Shown here one piece after another: positions 44,745 to 53,614 of a stretch of 64,000 nucleotides of DNA (position 1 is its first letter; each line of letters starts with the position of its first letter). The translations under genes and the position numbers were made by a program. The DNA comes from Ralstonia pickettii DTP0602 (GTDB taxonomy: Bacteria; Pseudomonadota; Gammaproteobacteria; Burkholderiales; Burkholderiaceae). The notes under the pieces are model-generated. The model made no database searches. It was not told the origin of the DNA and saw only the letters and a list, made by a program, of their open reading frames with translations. Location of the stretch: the NCBI GenBank assembly GCA_000471925.1, contig CP006669.1:124001-188000 (forward strand). Direction: 5' to 3'.

Positions 44745-45764
44745 ATGAAAACGATGAATCGACGTTGGGTACTCAGGCACCGCCCGGTCGGCGACCTCAG
44801 CGAGGGAGACCTGGAACTCGTCGAGACGCCGCTACCGGTGCCCGGCGACGGCGAGATCCTGGTGCGCAACATCTACTTGATGGTGGCGCCGACCAACCGG
44901 GTCTGGATGAGCCATATCGACCAGTACATGCCGCCGGTGGCGATCGGCGAGGTCATGCGCGGCGGCACGATGGGCGTTGTCGTCGAGTCCAACCATCCGG
45001 ACTTCAAGGCGGGAGACGTCGTCGAGGGCGGCATGGCCTGGGAAGAGTACTCGGTGAGCAGGACCGCGCGGCGCATCTCGCTGGAGTACGACCTGCCGCT
45101 GTCCGCGTTCGCGAGCGTGCTGGGCAACGCCGGCATGACCGCCTACTTCGGCATGCTCGACGTCGCCCGTCCGAAGGCCGGCGACACCGTCGTCGTCTCG
45201 GCGGCCGCGGGCGGCGTCGGCTCGATCGCCGCACAGATTGCCCGGATCGCGGGGTGCCGTGTGGTGGGCGTCGCCGGCGGGGCCGACAAGTGTCGCCTCG
45301 TCAGGGAGGAATTCGGCCTCGATGCCTGCGTCGACTACAAGGCGGGCAACGTGCTCGCCGACCTGCGGGCGGCATGCCCGGACGGCATCGACGTCGACTT
45401 CGAGAACGTTGGCGGCGACACCATGGACGCGGTGCTGACGCTGATGAACGTGGGCGCGCGCATCGCCCTATGCGGCATGATCTCCACGTACAACGCGCAA
45501 GGCGACTGGTGGAGCCCGAAGATGTTCCGCAACATCATCATGAAGCGGGCGCGGGTCGAGGGTTTCCTGGTCTCCGACTACCGTGCGCGGTTCCCGGAGG
45601 CGGTCGATGCCCTGGCGCAATGGATTCGTGCCGGGGAGCTCCGGTACAGGGTCGATATTGTCGATGGCATCGGGCAGGCGCCGGCCGCCCTGAACCGGCT
45701 GTTCAGCGGAAGAAACGTCGGCAAGCAACTCGTCCGGCTGTCTCCCGATCCGACCTTGGCATGA
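44745..45764 (+). CDS. NADP-dependent MDR-family oxidoreductase (CurA/leukotriene B4 dehydrogenase-like)
   Basis: A 339-residue medium-chain reductase without zinc ligands. Seen: N-terminal NRRWVLRHRPVG, LVRNIYLMVAPTNRVWMS, the nucleotide motif SAAAGGVGSIAAQIA (about residues 150-164) and a C-terminal NRLFSGRNVGKQLVRL. Members reduce the double bond of alpha,beta-unsaturated ketones or aldehydes with NADPH. GGAGG six bases before the ATG. Its stop overlaps the next gene's start (ATGA), so the two are translated together. Substrate presumably an intermediate of the BKACE2 pathway. Confidence 0.87.
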   Translation: MKTMNRRWVLRHRPVGDLSEGDLELVETPLPVPGDGEILVRNIYLMVAPTNRVWMSHIDQYMPPVAIGEVMRGGTMGVVVESNHPDFKAGDVVEGGMAWEEYSVSRTARRISLEYDLPLSAFASVLGNAGMTAYFGMLDVARPKAGDTVVVSAAAGGVGSIAAQIARIAGCRVVGVAGGADKCRLVREEFGLDACVDYKAGNVLADLRAACPDGIDVDFENVGGDTMDAVLTLMNVGARIALCGMISTYNAQGDWWSPKMFRNIIMKRARVEGFLVSDYRARFPEAVDALAQWIRAGELRYRVDIVDGIGQAPAALNRLFSGRNVGKQLVRLSPDPTLA

Positions 45765-46660
45765 TTCCCGCAGACAACATCGACTCGCCCATGATGCCCG
45801 AACCGACAGCCCCCCGACACGGCGAACCGCGCGCGCCCGGCGACGCGCAAGTCGCACTCGCCCGCACGGGCATCACGGATTTCCGCGGCAAGGCGGCCAT
45901 CATCACTGGCGCCGCGTCGGGCATCGGCCTGGCGCTCGCCGAAGCACTGGCGGAGCGCGGCGCTGACCTCGCTCTCGCGGATGTCGACGCGCACGGGCTG
46001 AAGGCGGCCCGTGAGCGGCTGGCCGTGACAGGCAGGCGCATCTGCACGCGCGTTCTCGACGTATCGTGTGAGGCGGACGTCCGTGCTGCGGCATCGGCCT
46101 TCGGGACTGCCCTGGGCAGGATCCATCTCGTCTTCAACAATGCCGGCATCGACATGAGCGGCGGGCTGGCGTCACTGTCGGGGAAAGACTGGCAGCGAGT
46201 CTTTGGCGTCAACGTGTTCGGCGTGATCCACGGCATCCGCCATTTCGTCCCACTGCTGCGCAGTCACGGCGAGCCCGCCCATGTCGTCAACACGGCCTCA
46301 GGCGCCGGCTTCTGGGTGAACGGCGATATCCGTATGGGCGCCTATGCGGCGACGAAGTCATGCGTGGTCGCGCTGTCCGAGGCGCTCGAGCAGGAACTCG
46401 CCGGCTCCGCCATCGGCGTTTCCGTCCTCTGCCCGGGGCCGGTCAGGACGTCGATCGCCGAGCGCTCGCGCCATGCGAGCGACCAGTTGAAGGCGGGCAT
46501 CGCCGCGGGAGAGCCGCCCGCGGCGGTTGCGCACCAGGTGCTGGAGGCGATCGTGCGCGGGGAGTTCTATGTCTTCACGCCCAATCGCATGCGCGCGGGC
46601 GTGCAAAGACGATTCGCGCGCATCCTCGATGCGCTGGACCGCATGTCTGGTGCTGCCTGA
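45761..46660 (+). CDS. SDR-family oxidoreductase
   Basis: A 299-residue classical SDR with an N-terminal extension of about 40 residues. Motifs: TGAASGIG (near 49-56), NNAG (near 126-129), catalytic Ser (NTASGAGF) and YxxxK (YAATKSC). Translationally coupled to the preceding MDR gene through ATGA. It ends the plus-strand part of cluster 2; AraC2 is convergent, 22 bp away. Confidence 0.85.
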   Translation: MIPADNIDSPMMPEPTAPRHGEPRAPGDAQVALARTGITDFRGKAAIITGAASGIGLALAEALAERGADLALADVDAHGLKAARERLAVTGRRICTRVLDVSCEADVRAAASAFGTALGRIHLVFNNAGIDMSGGLASLSGKDWQRVFGVNVFGVIHGIRHFVPLLRSHGEPAHVVNTASGAGFWVNGDIRMGAYAATKSCVVALSEALEQELAGSAIGVSVLCPGPVRTSIAERSRHASDQLKAGIAAGEPPAAVAHQVLEAIVRGEFYVFTPNRMRAGVQRRFARILDALDRMSGAA

Positions 46661-46681
46661 TCCTGCCGGCAGGCCCACGGC

Positions 46682-47737
46682 TCATCCTGGCAGGCGATCC
46701 CGGATGCCGTGGTGTTCCTGCTGCGGCAGGGCTGGCGTCGGTCCTGCCTGCGCGCGCCACACGCTCGGGCTGCAGCCAAAGCGGTCGCGAAACCAGCGGG
46801 TGAACGCGCTGTGCATGGAGAAGCCAAGCAGTTCGGCGACGTAGCTGATCGGCCGCTCCCTCTGCCCGAGATATTGCAAGGCCAGCGCGGCGCGGACCTC
46901 GTCGAGGATGGCGCTGAAGGTGATGCCTTCGAGCAGCAGCCTGCGATGGATGGTGCGGCGGTCGATGCCTAGCTGGACGGCCACCCGTTCGATGCTGCAA
47001 TTCCCGGTCCTGAGCAGCGAGAACACCATCCGCCGGACTTTTTCGGCGAGCGACTGGTTGGTTCGCGCCAGCAGCGAGTCCAGGTAATCCCGCGCATACC
47101 TGGCCAGGGTCGGGTGCGCGGCGGGCGGAACGGCATCCAGGTCCCTGCGATCGCACACGATCCCGTTGAAGTCGTGGCCAAAGGTCACCGCGCTGCCGAA
47201 GATGCGCAGATGGGTCGCCATCTGCCTGGGGGCACTGTGCGACAGGCAGATCTGCCGCGCGCGCCAGGCCGGGCCGAGCAGTTCCTGCAGCACCCGGTAC
47301 AGCGCGCCGAGCACCATCTCGTCGGCCTGCCGCGTCGGCCCGATGTCGTCGAACAACAGGTACATGCGGAGCACGAAGATGCTCTCGTTCTCCTCGAAGT
47401 CGAGGAGCGCCGCCTCGCTGTGCAGCGCGAGGTAGCGGACCATGGCGGCCAGCGCCTCACGCAGCGTGGGGGAGTCCCGCACGACCATGCCGAGCGGTCC
47501 GAGGATCGAAATCTCGCGGCTCTCGCACATGCGCAGGCCGAAGTCCTCGGCGCCAGAAGCGGCTGCCGACTTCTCAAGGAGACGGCAGGCGGCACTCGCG
47601 GAGATAAGGCTGTCGGCGAAGTCCAGCGTGCTGCGGGGGATGCCGGCTTCGGCCAGGAGCGGCAGCGGGTCGAGCCCCGCCGAGCGCGCCACCTCCTGGT
47701 AACCGGAAAGGGTTGCACTGCGCACCAGACGGTTCAT
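46682..47737 (-). CDS. AraC-family regulator (AraC2) with Arabinose_bd domain
   Basis: A 351-residue paralogue of AraC1 and AraC3: Arabinose_bd region about 5-205 (FGLRMCESREISILGP, FNGIVC) and AraC HTH about 240-330 (ERVAVQLGIDRRTIHRRL, LLGFSMHSAFTRWF). The C-terminus has a 15-residue extra tail ending EHHGIRDRLPG. The start at 47737 follows GGAG by six bases and fits the paralogues. It is the last gene of a minus-strand series and has no direct-repeat motif of its own, so it is likely expressed from the promoter upstream of qor. Confidence 0.9.
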   Translation of the reverse strand: MNRLVRSATLSGYQEVARSAGLDPLPLLAEAGIPRSTLDFADSLISASAACRLLEKSAAASGAEDFGLRMCESREISILGPLGMVVRDSPTLREALAAMVRYLALHSEAALLDFEENESIFVLRMYLLFDDIGPTRQADEMVLGALYRVLQELLGPAWRARQICLSHSAPRQMATHLRIFGSAVTFGHDFNGIVCDRRDLDAVPPAAHPTLARYARDYLDSLLARTNQSLAEKVRRMVFSLLRTGNCSIERVAVQLGIDRRTIHRRLLLEGITFSAILDEVRAALALQYLGQRERPISYVAELLGFSMHSAFTRWFRDRFGCSPSVWRAQAGPTPALPQQEHHGIRDRLPG

Positions 47738-47774
47738 AAAGCTCTCCATGAAACTGCGGCCGCGCGGTGCCGGT

Positions 47775-48647
47775 TCAGATCACCGCCCCGCCGTTAGGGC
47801 TGATGACCTGCCCGACGAAGTAGTGATCTCCCGCCAGGAACGTCGCGATCGACGCGTATTCGTCCATCGTGCCGAAGCGGCCGGCGGGGATCACCTGCCA
47901 GAAGCGGCGCTTTGCCTCCTCGCCGATGCTGTCGAGGTATTGCTCGAAGAACGGCGTCGCCACGCCCCCCGGCGCCAGCGCGTTGACGAGGATGTTGGCG
48001 CCCGCCACTTCCGCCGCGACGGACTTCGTAAAGGCGATGACTGCGCCCTTGGTGGCGCAGTAGTGTGGGCTGTGCGCACTCATGGTCGAGTACCCGGCGA
48101 TGGAAGCCAGGTTGATGACCCGGCCATATCGCTGTGCTTCCATCAGGCGCAGGGCCTGGCGGGTGCAGTAGAACATCCCGTGCACGTTCACGTCCCAGTA
48201 GCGCAGCCACTCCTCGTCGGTCAGGTTGCTGGTGAAGCCCAGGGACTGTCGCGGCACCGGCGTGGTGATATAGGCATAGTGCTTGTTGCGCCGGACTTCA
48301 TCGGCGGCCGTGGTCGGCGCGCGCGCGGCATTGTTCACTAGCACGTGCAGGGTGCCGAAGCGCTCGACGATGCGGGCGAACATGTCCGCCACTTCGCTGC
48401 TCGAGGAGATGTCGCAGCGCAGTGCCAGGCACTCCGCACCGGTTGCCTCGACGGCGGCGCGAGTGTCTTCCAGCGCGGGCATGTCGACGTCACAGATGAC
48501 GACTTTCGCGCCGGCGGTGCCGAGGTGCCGGGCGATGGCACCGCCGAGGCCGCGCCCGGCACCGGTGACCAGGGCGACCCGGCCGGCCAGCTTGCTGTGG
48601 TCCGCCGTGCCGGCCGCGTGCGCGGACGCGAGAGGTAGTTGCTGCAT
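47775..48647 (-). CDS. SDR-family oxidoreductase
   Basis: A 290-residue SDR with TGAGRGLG (near 28-35), NNAA in place of NNAG, catalytic Ser (LASIAGYST) and YxxxK (HYCATKGA). A long insertion after NNAARAPTTAADEV carries NKHYAYITTPVPRQ, unusual for the family and probably part of the substrate pocket. GAGGAG precedes the ATG. Third of five minus-strand genes running from qor to AraC2. Confidence 0.85.
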   Translation of the reverse strand: MQQLPLASAHAAGTADHSKLAGRVALVTGAGRGLGGAIARHLGTAGAKVVICDVDMPALEDTRAAVEATGAECLALRCDISSSSEVADMFARIVERFGTLHVLVNNAARAPTTAADEVRRNKHYAYITTPVPRQSLGFTSNLTDEEWLRYWDVNVHGMFYCTRQALRLMEAQRYGRVINLASIAGYSTMSAHSPHYCATKGAVIAFTKSVAAEVAGANILVNALAPGGVATPFFEQYLDSIGEEAKRRFWQVIPAGRFGTMDEYASIATFLAGDHYFVGQVISPNGGAVI

Positions 48648-48710
48648 TGCTGTGTCTCCTCGTTGGAAATGGAATGTGTGGGATGGGCGCTGTGCACTGT
48701 GTCGCGGGCC

Positions 48711-49439
48711 TCAGGCGCGGCGCATGAGGCTGTAGCTCTGCGCGCTGGGGCCGACATCGGGCATGCTGGCCAGGAACAGGGCGAGGGGAACGACGTCCTC
48801 CGGCTCCTTGACCCACTCGCCGGGCGGCATCGTGGCGTCGCGCGTGAGCTCCGTCCTGACCGGCCCGGGGATCAGTTCGTTGACGCTGATGTTGAGCTCC
48901 TGCAATTCGACAGCGAGGGACTGGGTGAGCATCCACAGGCCGCTTTTGGAGCACGAGTAGGCTGAGAAGCCCGGAGCGGGGCGGTTGCGCTGGCCGGATC
49001 CGATCATGATGATCTTGCCGGCGCGGCGCCGGCGCAGGTGGGGGATGGCCGCGTGGGCGGTGTGGTAGGCGCCCGTCAGGTTGATATCGATGGTTTTGCG
49101 CCAGAGTGCCGGATCGCTGTCGGCGATCGGTCGCAACTCCGTCGCGACGCCGGCGTTGGCGACGACGATGTCGACCCCGCCGAATTCGTCGCTGGCGCGC
49201 CGGAACAGGGCGGCCACTGCCTCGTAATCGCCAACGTCGGCGCTCTGGGCAATGGCACGGCCGCCTGCTTCGCGGATCTTGCTCGCCGTCAGGGCGATCT
49301 CTGCCTCGCCACGTGCGCTGCAAACCACGGTGGCTCCTGCGCGCGCATAGGCCAGTGCGATGGCACGGCCAATGCCGCGGCCGGCGCCGGTGATGACGGC
49401 TACCTTGTGTTTGAGCAGGATGGGATCGGTATGGCTCAC
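48711..49439 (-). CDS. SDR-family oxidoreductase
   Basis: A 242-residue SDR starting with GTG after AAGGAG. Motifs: TGAGRGIG (near 18-25), NAG (near 95), catalytic Ser (MIGSGQRNRPAPGFS) and YxxxK (YSCSKSG). The C-terminus LMRRA is short. It lies 63 bp upstream of the next SDR and 39 bp after the dioxygenase gene. Two adjacent SDRs of different type suggest two sequential or alternative redox steps. Confidence 0.85.
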   Translation of the reverse strand: MSHTDPILLKHKVAVITGAGRGIGRAIALAYARAGATVVCSARGEAEIALTASKIREAGGRAIAQSADVGDYEAVAALFRRASDEFGGVDIVVANAGVATELRPIADSDPALWRKTIDINLTGAYHTAHAAIPHLRRRRAGKIIMIGSGQRNRPAPGFSAYSCSKSGLWMLTQSLAVELQELNISVNELIPGPVRTELTRDATMPPGEWVKEPEDVVPLALFLASMPDVGPSAQSYSLMRRA

Positions 49440-49478
49440 GGTTGGTAACTCCTTGGGCTGCTACGGTGTCGGGCCCGC

Positions 49479-50327
49479 TCAATACGGGCGGTCGCCGATG
49501 ACGGTTGCGCGGTCCATCCGGCGATGGCACGGCGGATAGTCCATGACGGCGTAGTGCTGGGTCGAGCGGTTGTCCCAGATCGCCACGCTGTCCTTGGTCC
49601 AGCGCCAGCGCACCTGGTGCTCCGGGATATAGGCCTGGCTGATCAGGTAGCGCAGCAGCTCGGCCCCGCCCTGGTTGAGGTCCTGCCCGAAGCGCACGCG
49701 CTGGGGCGTATGGAAGTTGGTGAAGTGCGTGGTAAAGCCGTTGACGAAGAGCACCTTCTCGCCGGTTTCGGGATGGGTCCGCACGACCGGATGCTCGGCG
49801 TCGGGATACTGGGTCTTCAGTGCCAGGCGTTTCTCGATCGGCATGCCTGCGCCGAAGCTGGCCTCGATGCTGTGGCGTGCCCGCAGGTCCGAGATCTGTT
49901 CCTTGACGTGGGCAGGCAGGTTCTCGTAGGCGAGCACCATGTTGGCCCACATCGTGTCTCCGCCCACCGGCGGACACTCCCGGCAGCGCAGGATGCTGGC
50001 AAGCGGCGGCGCTTCGCGCCAGGTGGCATCTGTGTGCCAGGCATTCTCGTAGCGCGGACTGGGCTGGTCGGGGTTCTTGTAGATCCGGACAAGCCCGGGG
50101 TGCTCGGGATCGCTGCCTGCAACCGGATGGTCCTCCAACTCGCCGAAGCGGCGGGCAAACGCCACGTGCCCGGCGGCCGTGATGTTCTGGTCGCGCAGGA
50201 ACAGCACGCGGTGCCTGAACAACGCCTCGCGGATGGCGGCGAACATCCCGTCATCGTGGATGGCATCGGCCAGGCTGATGCCGGTCAGTTCGGCGCCGAT
50301 GGCGCAGGTGAGTGGCTCGACGCGCAT
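49479..50327 (-). CDS. TauD/TfdA-family alpha-ketoglutarate-dependent dioxygenase
   Basis: A 282-residue non-heme Fe(II) dioxygenase. Ligands of the 2-His-1-carboxylate site are H98 and D100 (AWHTDATWRE) and H258 (RSTQHYAVMDY); R269 binds the co-substrate. The family couples decarboxylation of 2-oxoglutarate to hydroxylation, often releasing sulfite from taurine or cleaving an ether as in TfdA. The substrate here is not evident. The start at 50327 was chosen from the family N-terminus; the upstream in-frame sequence overlaps the quinone reductase gene, which ends 11 bp away. Confidence 0.88.
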   Translation of the reverse strand: MRVEPLTCAIGAELTGISLADAIHDDGMFAAIREALFRHRVLFLRDQNITAAGHVAFARRFGELEDHPVAGSDPEHPGLVRIYKNPDQPSPRYENAWHTDATWREAPPLASILRCRECPPVGGDTMWANMVLAYENLPAHVKEQISDLRARHSIEASFGAGMPIEKRLALKTQYPDAEHPVVRTHPETGEKVLFVNGFTTHFTNFHTPQRVRFGQDLNQGGAELLRYLISQAYIPEHQVRWRWTKDSVAIWDNRSTQHYAVMDYPPCHRRMDRATVIGDRPY

Positions 50328-50338
50328 GGGGGCCCCCG

Positions 50339-51319
50339 TTACACGGTAAAGATCGACGAACCGGTGGTCTTGCGCGCCTCCAGGTCGCGGTGCGCCTGCG
50401 CGGCGTCCTGGAGTGCGTAGCGCTGGTTGATCTCGATCCGGATCCGGCCTGCGGCGACGTGGCCGAACAGCTCGCCCGCGAGCGCGTCGCGCTCGGCATG
50501 GTCGACGATGTAGTCGGCCAGGGCGGGACGGGTGAGGTAGGGCGAGCCCTTGGTTGCCAGGATCTGCGGGTTGAAGAGCGGGAACGGACCGGATGCAGTG
50601 CCGAGACACACCATCAGGCCGCGCCGCTTGACCGAGTCCAGCGAGGCATCGAAGGTGTCCTTGCCCACGCTGTCGAACACGACGTTGACCCCCACGCCGT
50701 CGGTAAGCGCGCGCACGCGCCTGGCCACGTCCTCGTGGCTGTAGTTGATGACATGGTCGCAGCCGTGCGTGCGCGCGATCTCGGCCTTCGCCTCGCTCGA
50801 CACGGTGCCGATCACCGTCAGGCCGAGCAGCCTGGCCCACTGGGAGACGATCAGGCCCACGCCGCCCGCCGCCGCGTGCAAGAGGATGGTGTCGCCCGGC
50901 TTGAAATTGTAGATCCGGCGCATCAGGTAGGACGACGTCAGGCCCCGCATCGTCATGGCCGCCGCGGTCTCGCAGGAGATGCCGTCCGGCAGCCGGATCA
51001 GCGGCGCGGCCGGCACGAGGCGCTCGGTGCTGTAGGCGCCGATGGTGTTGAGGAAGCCGGTGTACGTGACGCGGTCTCCAACCGTGACGTTCATGACGCC
51101 CTTCCCGACGGCCTCCACGATGCCGGCGGCTTCCACGCCCATGCCGGACGGAAGCGGCATGGGATAAAGGCCCGAGCGGAAATAGGTGTCGGCGAAGTTG
51201 AGTCCGACCGCTTCATGGCGCAGTCTCACCTCGCCCGGGCGGGGGTCGCCGACTTCAACCGTTTCCCAGCGAAGGACTTCCGGTCCACCGGTCTCGTGCA
51301 TGCGAATTGCGTGGGGCAT
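50339..51319 (-). CDS. Quinone oxidoreductase (zeta-crystallin-type MDR)
   Basis: A 326-residue NADPH:quinone reductase: RMHETGGPEVLRWETVEV at the N-terminus, LNFADTYFRSGLYP, and the nucleotide motif AAAGGVGLIVSQWARLLG (about 150-167). The classic AGGVGL signature agrees with the Qor family. GGAGA lies before the ATG at 51319. First gene of the minus-strand series towards AraC2 and divergent from AraC3, which suggests that AraC3 controls it. Confidence 0.87.
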   Translation of the reverse strand: MPHAIRMHETGGPEVLRWETVEVGDPRPGEVRLRHEAVGLNFADTYFRSGLYPMPLPSGMGVEAAGIVEAVGKGVMNVTVGDRVTYTGFLNTIGAYSTERLVPAAPLIRLPDGISCETAAAMTMRGLTSSYLMRRIYNFKPGDTILLHAAAGGVGLIVSQWARLLGLTVIGTVSSEAKAEIARTHGCDHVINYSHEDVARRVRALTDGVGVNVVFDSVGKDTFDASLDSVKRRGLMVCLGTASGPFPLFNPQILATKGSPYLTRPALADYIVDHAERDALAGELFGHVAAGRIRIEINQRYALQDAAQAHRDLEARKTTGSSIFTV

Positions 51320-51415
51320 CTCTTTCTCCGTTTCGGGTTTCCGTTGCGCGCTGCATGGGTCATGCGTCACGGCATGCGGGCCAGTATTGGAGAAGGTGTG
51401 TCCGGCTAGTTGACA

Positions 51416-51446
51416 TTCTGGGGCAGGAACTTTACCTTTTGGGGCA
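51416..51446 (+). promoter_or_regulatory. Two direct repeats (TTYTGGGGCA) 21 bp apart before AraC3
   Basis: TTCTGGGGCA (51416-51425) and TTTTGGGGCA (51437-51446) start exactly 21 bp apart in the 140-bp region between the divergent qor and AraC3 genes. The block matches the pair before AraC1: in both, TTTAC stands in the spacer and TTTTGGG begins the second half-site. The pair lies 16-46 bp upstream of the AraC3 start, so it may serve in autoregulation. Confidence 0.6.
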
Positions 51447-51461
51447 CTCCGGGTAATTCCT

Positions 51462-52472
51462 ATGTCGACGCTACTGCAACACGCAAGCCTGACGAACTTC
51501 GTCGATGTGGCCCTGAAGGCAGGCCTGGATCCCTACCGACAGCTCCGGCAGGCCGGCATCAGTCCCACGGTCCTGGTCGACCCGGATATCCGCGTCCCGA
51601 CGAAGTCGGTGATGCAGTTGCTGGAGGAGTCGGCCCGGCTGGCCGGGCTGGAGGACTTTGGCCTGCGCGTGGCGGAAGCACGGCCGCTTGCCAGCCTGGG
51701 GCCACTGTCCATCGTGATGCGCGAGGAGGCGACGCTGCGCACGGCGCTTGAAGCGATGGCGCGTTATATCCGCCTGCTGAACGAGGCGCTGGACCTGCGG
51801 ATCGAGGAAGTGGGCGAGACTGCGCTCATCCGGCTTGAGTTCCTGGTGAGCGTGCGAGGGTCCACGCGGCAATCGACGGAACTTGTTGTCTGCCTGTGGT
51901 TCCGCTTGCTACGCCTGCTGTTCGGGCCGGCATGGAAGCCGCGCAGCGTCATGTTCACCCACGAGGCACCGTCAAGCCTGGCCACCCACCGGCGCCTGTT
52001 TGGCGTGCCCGTCCGCTTCCGGCAGGATTTCAATGGCATCGTGCTGTCAGCCACCGACCTCGACGTGCCAGGCCCGGCCTATGACCCGGCGCTGGCCCGT
52101 CATGCGCGCGAATTCCTCGACGCCAAGCTGGCGCGATCAGACGACACCATGCCCGACAAAGTGAGGAAACTGGTGTATGCCCTGCTCCCGTCTGGAGAGT
52201 GCGGGGCGGAGCGCGTGGCCGAGCAACTCGGCATCGACCGGAAGACGGTGCATCGCCACCTCGCGCGCCACGGGCAGAACTACCAGTCTATCGTCGACGA
52301 AGTCAGGCTCGAACTGGTTTCACGCTATGTCAGGCAAGGCGAACGGCCCTTATCGGACGTGGCAGTCCTGCTCGGCTTTTCTTCGTTGAGCGCCTTTTCC
52401 AGATGGTTCTGCGCTCGCTTCGGCTTCAGCGTGTCGGCCTGGCGGCGGCGTGACAGGAGAGCAGAAGGGTAG
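51462..52472 (+). CDS. AraC-family regulator (AraC3) with Arabinose_bd domain
   Basis: A 336-residue paralogue of AraC1 (MSTLLQHASLTNFVDVAL start). Arabinose_bd region with FGLRVAEARPLASLGPLS and FNGIVLSATDL; C-terminal HTH with ERVAEQLGIDRKTVHRHL and LLGFSSLSAFSRWF, almost identical to AraC1 in the recognition helix. This predicts that AraC1 and AraC3 see similar half-sites, in line with the shared promoter repeats. Divergent from the qor operon. Confidence 0.9.
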   Translation: MSTLLQHASLTNFVDVALKAGLDPYRQLRQAGISPTVLVDPDIRVPTKSVMQLLEESARLAGLEDFGLRVAEARPLASLGPLSIVMREEATLRTALEAMARYIRLLNEALDLRIEEVGETALIRLEFLVSVRGSTRQSTELVVCLWFRLLRLLFGPAWKPRSVMFTHEAPSSLATHRRLFGVPVRFRQDFNGIVLSATDLDVPGPAYDPALARHAREFLDAKLARSDDTMPDKVRKLVYALLPSGECGAERVAEQLGIDRKTVHRHLARHGQNYQSIVDEVRLELVSRYVRQGERPLSDVAVLLGFSSLSAFSRWFCARFGFSVSAWRRRDRRAEG

Positions 52473-52487
52473 CAGTCAGCGTCGCTC

Positions 52488-53246
52488 TCAATAGTGAATC
52501 TCGCCCGGCAGCCCGCCACCTACCGGGATGGCAGCGCCGTTGATGGCAACGCTCAGCGGTGAGGCGAGGAATGTCACGACGTTTGCCACCTCGCCGGCAT
52601 CGACGATGCGGCCAAGGGTGTTCCACGTTGCGACGCGCGCCTCGGTGGCGGGGTCCGTCTGCTCCGTGCGGGTGGCGCCCGGATGGACGGCGGTGACGTT
52701 GATGCCCTTCGGGCCCAGTTCGTCGGCCATGCTCTTGGTGATAGCCGCGACGCCCACGTTGCGCAGGGTCGCCACGGGCCGGCCGGTGCGATAGATGGCC
52801 AGGCCACCGATGTTGATGATCCGGCCCCAGCCATTGGCGATCAGGTGCGGCGCAAGCGCGCGTGCCGTGCGCAGGTAGCCAATGACCTTGATGTTGATGT
52901 CTTCCAGCGCCTCCGCATCGACGATCTGTTCCAGCGCCGTCGCTGGTGAAATGCCGCCAGGCAGTGCCGCCGCGTTGATCAGGATATCGATGCCCCCCAA
53001 GGCACCGATGGCCTGTTCCACCATGGCGTCGACGGACGCCTGGCTGGCGGTGTCGACTGTCAGTGCCACGACGCGGCGTCCCGTCTGGGCCGCGAGTTCG
53101 GCCGCTGTCGCCTCCAGTGCTGCCTGCCCCCGTGCGGCGAGAACGAGATCTACCCCCTCCTGGGCGAGGTGGCGCGCGATTGCCTTGCCAATACCGCGGC
53201 TGCCACCGGTGACGATGGCGCGCTTGCCGGCCAATTTGAGATCCAC
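52488..53246 (-). CDS. SDR-family oxidoreductase (FabG-like)
   Basis: A 252-residue SDR starting with GTG after a strong AAGGAGG. Motifs: TGGSRGIG (near 13-20), NAA near 88, a Ser-to-Gly/Ala change at the catalytic Ser segment (INIGGLAIYRTGRP) and no clear YxxxK: the sequence is YRTGRPVATLRNVG. Hence the catalytic Tyr may be the one in IYRTG with an altered following pattern. It ends VGGGLPGEIHY. Convergent with AraC3 (15 bp apart). Confidence 0.8.
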   Translation of the reverse strand: MDLKLAGKRAIVTGGSRGIGKAIARHLAQEGVDLVLAARGQAALEATAAELAAQTGRRVVALTVDTASQASVDAMVEQAIGALGGIDILINAAALPGGISPATALEQIVDAEALEDINIKVIGYLRTARALAPHLIANGWGRIINIGGLAIYRTGRPVATLRNVGVAAITKSMADELGPKGINVTAVHPGATRTEQTDPATEARVATWNTLGRIVDAGEVANVVTFLASPLSVAINGAAIPVGGGLPGEIHY

Positions 53247-53614
53247 GATTCCTCCTTGAGTCGATACATCGTGGGACTTATTGTGAGCGGCTTTTCCATG
53301 TTGCGCTTGATCCCAGATGCCACCGGCTTGACGGATCGGGACAAAGCTGGCCGGCCGAATTGCCGGTCAGCAGCCGGGTTGCCGCCGCGGCCGGAGCGCT
53401 TCGGGTTTGCGAGCAAGCCCAACCGAAAGCAGAGTTCGAACGCCCGCGTCTGCAGGGAGTAGGACCGCGTGAGCCGAAGGCAAAGCAACGTAGCTACCGA
53501 TCATTTCAGAAGCTTACGGTTACATCAGTGCACCATTCGCGTTAGTTGTATGCAGACAGTCCATCGTCGTGACGACAGGGAGTCGGCTCCGATGAGCCAA
53601 CTCCCGCCGACCGC
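53247..53614. other. Intergenic region without a supported gene
   Basis: About 370 bp between the SDR promoter and the end of the DoxX gene. Open frames occur on both strands but without RBS or recognisable product. Confidence 0.45.
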
